Shown here: positions 58,647-64,000 of the stretch, piece after piece | How positions within the stretch are numbered: the stretch's first letter is position 1 | Layout of the letters: each line of letters opens with the position of its first letter | Assembly (NCBI RefSeq): GCF_030867095.1 | Contig: NC_081831.1 | Location: 72,430,716-72,494,715, forward strand | Direction of reading: 5' to 3' | DNA: 64,000 nucleotides | From: Alligator mississippiensis | Lineage: Eukaryota > Chordata > Crocodylia > Alligatoridae | The notes under the pieces: generated by a model | What the model was told of the DNA's origin: nothing | What the model saw: only the letters and a program-made list of their open reading frames with translations | The model's database searches: none | Made by a program: the position numbers and the translations under genes

Positions 58647-60219
58647 GAGCAGAGAGAGGCTTACCGAGAAAGAAGTCTTTGCCTTGCACTCAGCTGTAAG
58701 CAGTAACAAACCATTCATGGAATGCGTGTGCTCTTTTGATGTTAAAATAGATCTCAGTGGCTGCCTAAATGCATTTGCTTTGTGAATGTGAGGCCCAACT
58801 ACTGTGGACTCACTCCCTATATAATCACTCTTGTTAGAAAATCAGTTCCTATATGGGGCTTTATTGGAGTTGAGCTGTTGCACCTGTAAATTTACACTCC
58901 TCCTTTTCATCTCTCTGCAGTGTTGACAACCTATTACAGTGCTCACCTAGTTTCCCTTCCCTTGCTCTTTCTCACACTGAGTTCACCCACCAGTGACTTA
59001 TATGAAATAAAACAACAAGGCCTCTTAGTTCCATTAAGAAAAAAGTCTTTCCCTTTTAGGGATGGCGTCTAATGATGCCAGTAAAGTTATCCTTCTTTCC
59101 ACCCATGTCTCTTAGCTGTGCTAGGGGGAGATGTCCTTTGGACACTTAATGCTGCATCTGCCTAGGTTTCATTCAGTATTTTTCAGTTGAAATTATTTTC
59201 ACATTTCACTTTTTGGTTTGTGGCTGTTGTTTCATTACAGTACACACTTCTGTTTAAGTGTGCATCTCATCCATTTGGTAAAAGCACATTTTTTTAAATA
59301 TTTACTCTAGATATCTGCCAAAAAACCTGTCCTGTTTAAACACAATAAGGTTAAAAGTAATACCAGTATCTGGGTTGTTAATAATGCCTTGAGTTCCTAA
59401 ACTGAAGGAATTGTACATCTCTCCAAATTTTTGTCAGTTTTGTTGTTTGCCCAAAATCGTAATCAATGAAGGTAATCTATTCTACTTCTTGGTTTTCTTG
59501 CGCTGTCCCAAAAATACTGTTGTTTGGGCTGCAGATGCAGTAGGAAAAATCTAAGTCTAAGCACCTGTTTTCACTGAGATTGTTTCTGTGAACTTAACCT
59601 TCAGACAGTTATATCTGGTTTCATAAAACTTCAGTTTTTTCTTTTCTCAGAACCTAAATGCTAGATCCAAACTACCTTAATCGTTCTTTAAATCATTTTA
59701 ACTCATTAGCTTAGTCACCATTCAGAGACTCTCCGATGCATTTTATTTCATTTCAAAGGATAACATCTACCAGCATCTTAGCCAGAAGCCTCAGAGCCAA
59801 CAGCAGCTTATCAAATGGTTTTTCAGGCTTAACGGCATGATCAATATCAATCGGGAGGATTTTAGGGTTAATAAGCAGACTTTATAAAGCAACCTGGCAC
59901 GCATACCAGAATATGCTGCATTGAGAATTTATGTTAACTGAGGCCTAATCTGTGCTAGAAACTTTACCACCTTTACCAACTTTACCAATGTTGTTTGGGA
60001 GTGTAGAAATAAAAATATTCTTAACCAATTTAGCTGTGTCAGCAATAGTCATAGAGTAGATGACATTATACCAGCAAAAAAAGTCCTTTTGCTGATGCAG
60101 TGTATCCCATTCAGAGAACTGAATTAAGCTACTCTGGCAAAGGAGTTCTTTTGTTGGTGCAAGCTGCATCTCCATCAGCAAATCTGCTAGACCACTCAGA
60201 TGGTTAGGGACCTGCAGGT

Positions 60220-60643
60220 AAGGTCCTACGAGGAGGTATTGAGAGATCTGGGTCTCTTCAGCATCTGTAAGAGAAAGCTGAGAGGTGATCTAGTGGCCGT
60301 CTATAAATTTGTTGGCGGGAGGGTGTGGGGCAGCAAGAAATAGGAGATACTCTGTTTGCCAGGGTGCCCCTTGGAGTAACTAGAAACAATGGCCACAAAC
60401 TGATGGAGAGCAGATTTAGACTAGATGACATTAGGAAGAACTTGTTTACGGTAAGGGTTACCAGAATCTGGACTAGGCTTCCAAGTGAAGTGGTGTTCTC
60501 CCCTACTTCGCAGGTCTTTAAGAGGAGACTGGAAAAACACCTGGTTGGTGTCATCTGACCCCGCGCTCTTTCCTGCCCAGGGCAGGGGGTCGGACTCGAT
60601 GATATACTGAGGTCCCTTCTGACCCTAAAAATCTATGAAATCT
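60220..60643 (+). mobile_element. CR1 LINE 3' end
   Basis: AAGCTGAGAGGTGATCTAGT, AACTGATGGAGAGCAGATTT, CTAGATGACATTAGGAAGAA and CGATGATATACTGAGGTCCC followed by AATCTATGAAATCT mark a plus-sense CR1 3' end with a little of the reverse-transcriptase end region and 3' UTR. It belongs to a different subfamily from the copy at 56960. Confidence 0.92.
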
Positions 60644-61347
60644 AGTCAACAAAGTGAAGGTAACCCCTGAATAAAGTGAGATATATTGTCTGATAGTTTT
60701 TGATCGTTGTTCATTACCCCTAAAAATATCTTTTGACATCCCTTTAAATGAGATAGCATTGGAAGAAGGTAGATGAAATGCTAAGCCAGGTTTCAAAGGC
60801 ATGAATACAAACCTGTATTTCTAACAGCTGAACAATCTCAATGCTTAACAGAAAGCTTTGGTTATTTTTTTTTTAAATCCTTGGGGTAACCAGGTGTAGA
60901 ACCAGATATTGCAAGCATTTGTCCTTGCATGAGGTCTATTCTTCATACTTAAAGTTACTTATATGTATACATACTTGTAGGACACAGCCTTCATATGCCA
61001 ACCTAATTCCACAAAGATCCATAATACAAATCCTCATCCATTGCCCATTTCCAAATATTACTGATAGGGGGGGGAAAAAAATTTTAATCCATTCATTCTT
61101 TCTGATATGTAAATTGTGTACTTGGCAATTTCAGCCAGTAAGGAATAGAAGCATTACAACAATGTGATTCAAGTATTTATTTTCTTCAGTTGCATGAGGT
61201 TTGTTTATCTTGTATTTTCACTAAGAGGAGAAAAAGTCAAATGTTTGCAGTACTTTTTTTTTTTTGCTTTTGGATTTACTCTGTGTGCGCTGAATATGTT
61301 GGGTGTCTTCTTTCTCTAAATACTCACAATGAGATGTTGTTTTTCAG

Positions 61348-61410
61348 CTTGGCTTCGGGTCATTTCTTGGAATAATTGGATCAAACCTCATAGAAAACAA
61401 ACGGCAAATG
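61348..61410 (+). CDS. TMEM255A: TMEM255A exon 3, start of second transmembrane segment
   Basis: The 63-base exon lies between TTTTTCAG and GTAAGT and is in phase 0 at both ends. It encodes LGFGSFLGIIGSNLIENKRQ plus M, identical to the human protein over its whole length as I remember it. It forms the second membrane segment and a cytosolic basic loop. Confidence 0.96.
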
Positions 61411-64000
61411 GTAAGTTCAGTAGTTGTGTGGTCAGTACTCTATTACGCGTTTTCAGTAGAGCTGCTCTCATTTATACCAGCTGAGGATCTGGCCTCAAAC
61501 CCAGAAGAGTGAGTGTGTGAGGGAGTGAGTAAGTGAATGTATTAGTATTAGTAAATGCAGCATCTAATAATCAGAAAAGATCATTTAAGGCCTGGTCTTC
61601 ACTGCAAATGTTCACTGGCAGAGCTGTCGCATGGAGGTATGAGAACTGACAAACACCAGTAGGCTTTGTAGACACAGTTCCCCTGGAAAAGTTGTGCTTT
61701 TGCTGATGACGCTTCTTTTTCCTTGTGGCTGGCTGCTGAAAAAAGCTGTCCCAGTGAATGCACAGTTTCATGGGTAGAAGCTACATCTGCCCTAGGACAG
61801 TTTGCTGGTACAGTCAACCAGTCTAACTATAGTAGCAAAGTGCTGCAACCAGAGTCCTGGCCTAAGCTGGGGACATGCAGGCCTTGCTTTGGCAAATCTG
61901 CTTTGCTAGCAGGCTGATAAGTTTCTTAGTCGGAAGGCCTGAACACAAGATGGGTTGATTCTGATGTTATATATGTCATTTTTGTACACTGCTGTAAGAT
62001 ACACCAGTGGCCAAAGCTGATAAGTGACCAGCTGTCCCTGGGTAGCTGACACCATAGACTGCTATTATGGTGATGAAGCTGTGAGCAAATGGCTACCCTG
62101 GAATAGAAGCAGGACACATGAACCCTGCTATAACTTGCACCAGTATAGATTTACCCTTGATTTTCAGACTCTGGCATGTTACGCTGGTGTGGGTCTATAA
62201 GTTGTTCCTTGGTTACTCATAGGTGACTGGTGAGACGTGTCTCATACTTGAAGAGTTGGCATACCAAACTAAAATTCCTGTCTAGGGGCTATGGAAAAGT
62301 TAAGCTTTTAGTGGGTTTTTTCTATGTTTGTACAGTGCCTAGCACAGTGTGGGTCCTGGGGTAGGGCTTGTAGGTGCTATGGCAATACAAATAATATTGG
62401 AAGATGCAACCAAGTATGGCCTGTGTTCTGTTTTAATGATGCAGAAGGAACCTTCAAGAGAAATTGGTTATGAATCATCTGCATTTGCTACTTAAAATGC
62501 TCAAATGTTGGCTGCTGTCAGACCCATTCTTTCCACTTGTTAGCAACATGACTGCAATATTTATTTGGAACTTACGGGAACTTACCACTGTCCTCCTTGC
62601 CCTTGGTGTTGAGGAAAGCGGGGTGCTGGGGAGTGTCAGACACTTAAGTGTGAGGGAGATGGGTTGCACCTTGTACTTCTCCGGCCCCCTGCACATCAGC
62701 ATCTCAAAGCACTTTACACATGTTAGGGGTCACCTGCCAAAGGGAGAAAAGATTGGCATGTGCCCTTCCTTTTATTTTTGTCTTAGTCATGTAGAAAAGT
62801 CTTGAAGGTTTTGTTTTAACAGCCTGCCTTTTGGTGAGGTGCTTCTTGTTCCCTCTTGTGAATTCAGGTTCTGTCTCTCCTGGAAGACTGCAGGGTTGGA
62901 GAACCTGTGGAGTGACATCACAAGAGCAAAGAGAGGGCAAAGTTGGGCAGGGAGGTGCTTTTTATCAGCACCTTCCTTAAATCTTTCTCAGTTCCCTTTT
63001 GACACCCATTTATGTTCAATGACTAAAACACATTTTGGAGAAAGCAGTCTTTGCTAAGGAATGAGCATTGCTTTCCTCTTCCCAGCCCTTCAGTTAAGGT
63101 TTCAGAAATAAAGATGCACATCATTTGTGACCACCTGAAAGTTTCTCTCAAAACCAGGTTTCCATCTTAATGTAAAAACACCCCCCTCCCCCCTCAAAAA
63201 AAAACCAACCAAAACAAAACCCAAAAACCAAGAGGGAAAAAGTTCCTGTGCTTTCAGTTAATTAGAACTATTCAAATACCTAAACTTGAGAACTTAGAAG
63301 GATGAGACTAAGGTAGTTGATCAAGCCCAATGACTTTTCTGTACCAAAATCATTGCTTTTAATACGTTTCTCTTCTGGTGGACTTGGGTCATTGGCCAGT
63401 TTGCTGTTGATGATACTGTATTTTAAATAATCAATATAAAAACAGATAAAATATTTAGTTTAAAAGCTGAACAAAGTGGCATAACTGTAAGGAGGGTGGA
63501 AGTGGAATTTTACACAGTCCAAGAGTGATTGAAACAGAACCCCTTCTGGAAATAATAATATGTTCAGGAAAAAAATACAAAATGTCCATCAGATATTTTT
63601 GAAGCAGCAATCCCTGAGTAATGCCAGTAATGAAAGGCAGGGGGCTCTGAAATGGACTTTTGCTTTGTAAGCAACTGTAATGAACAGTATTTGGGAGAGG
63701 GGTCAGTAATGCAATTTGTGCCTTATGTATTGTTAAGCACCTCTCCAAATGAGCGGCATAAAATGGGAGGTTTATTCGTATTCAGTAACACAGGGGTCTG
63801 AACCATAAACATAGGAAACATGGAAAACATCAGGTAACAAGATGTATCAGCCTTACTCCAACATCACCTAGGTGGAGAGGAGAGAAATTATTGGGTACTG
63901 TGACACAGACCCTTGTATCTTTGCTGTGCAGTACCTTTGCTCTAAGCTTTTCTAAAATGCTTTTATCCTCTGAAGCAGAGGAGGAAACATTTTTATTGTG
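61411..64000. other. TMEM255A intron 3, incomplete
   Basis: No further TMEM255A exon is visible to the window end. A possible Harbinger-like left end (GGCCTGGTCTTCACTGCAAA) starts at 61589 without an assignable partner, and a MIR-like scrap (ATCTCAAAGCACTTTACACA) is at 62701. Confidence 0.6.

Larger units (their letters stand above)
52312..61347. other. TMEM255A intron 2
   Basis: This 9.0-kb intron contains MIR-like pieces (54410-54640, 55215-55360, 57690-57840), CR1 tails (56960-57229, 60220-60643) and members of an unclassified repeat family (55665-55803, 56871-56904, 58547-58646). No additional exon was recognised. Confidence 0.65.
46725..64000 (+). other. TMEM255A: TMEM255A gene, 5' portion (exons 1-3)
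   Basis: TMEM255A (FAM70A) encodes a multi-pass membrane protein of poorly known function. Three coding exons in matching phase give 87 residues plus one split codon: a short N-terminus, the first transmembrane helix and the start of the second. The expected next exon (human LVASIVFISFGV) is not in the window, so the gene continues beyond 64000. Its position beside ATP1B4 and LAMP2 matches human Xq24. Confidence 0.94.

Noticed and set aside
59938..60190. Possible Harbinger-like MITE starting near GAGGCCTAATCTGTGCTAGA
   Set aside because: The right end could not be matched convincingly and no target duplication was seen.
1..64000. Retroviral genes, CRISPR arrays, tRNA or rRNA genes
   Set aside because: No gag/pol/env-like frames or long terminal repeats, no regularly spaced repeats and no cloverleaf A/B-box pairs were recognised by eye. 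A tRNA scan would be needed to exclude a diverged tRNA pseudogene.

Overview
This is a vertebrate nuclear genomic window, most likely from a non-avian sauropsid (crocodilian favoured, turtle possible). It carries intron-rich genes with GT-AG splice sites, CR1 LINE tails with the usual 3' ends, many short hAT and Harbinger-like DNA transposons with intact target-site duplications, and degraded MIR/CORE-SINE-like pieces. Birds have few such DNA transposons, which argues against a bird. The species assignment is inference from repeats and protein resemblance only.

Three genes explain the coding content, in an order that matches the known vertebrate neighbourhood (human Xq24). (1) Positions 559-14301, plus strand: the 3' half of LAMP2, a lysosomal membrane glycoprotein. 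Three lumenal exons are followed by three alternative terminal exons, each encoding a different transmembrane segment and cytosolic tail, in the genomic order B, A, C. The 5' exons lie upstream of the window. (2) Positions 18903-37530, minus strand: ATP1B4, the Na,K-ATPase beta-m subunit, complete in eight coding exons that join in phase to a 321-residue type II membrane protein. The first exon (21 codons) is a prediction from phase, Kozak context and a donor site. The cytosolic N-terminus lacks the long glutamate-rich runs of the placental-mammal form. (3) Positions 46725 onward, plus strand: the first three coding exons of TMEM255A, starting inside a strong CpG island. The gene runs off the right end.

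LAMP2 and ATP1B4 are convergent; ATP1B4 and TMEM255A are divergent, with about 9.2 kb between their start codons. That gap holds no recognisable gene but has a purine-rich tract, a hAT element and copies of an unclassified repeat next to the TMEM255A island.

Introns are rich in small transposons. Seven elements with hAT-type ends are listed in detail; five of them have target-site duplications matching at 7 or 8 of 8 bases. One of these five is a 904-bp element with a GC-rich interior, and another is nested in a CR1 tail. ATP1B4 intron 1 also holds two Harbinger-like elements with 3-bp duplications. TMEM255A intron 2 contains an unclassified repeat family with a 34-bp perfect inverted match and a roughly 100-bp direct repeat. 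I saw no bacterial, viral or CRISPR content and no strong candidate for a new biological system. The points most worth following are the LAMP2 exon array, the ancestral-type ATP1B4 N-terminus and the unclassified repeats.
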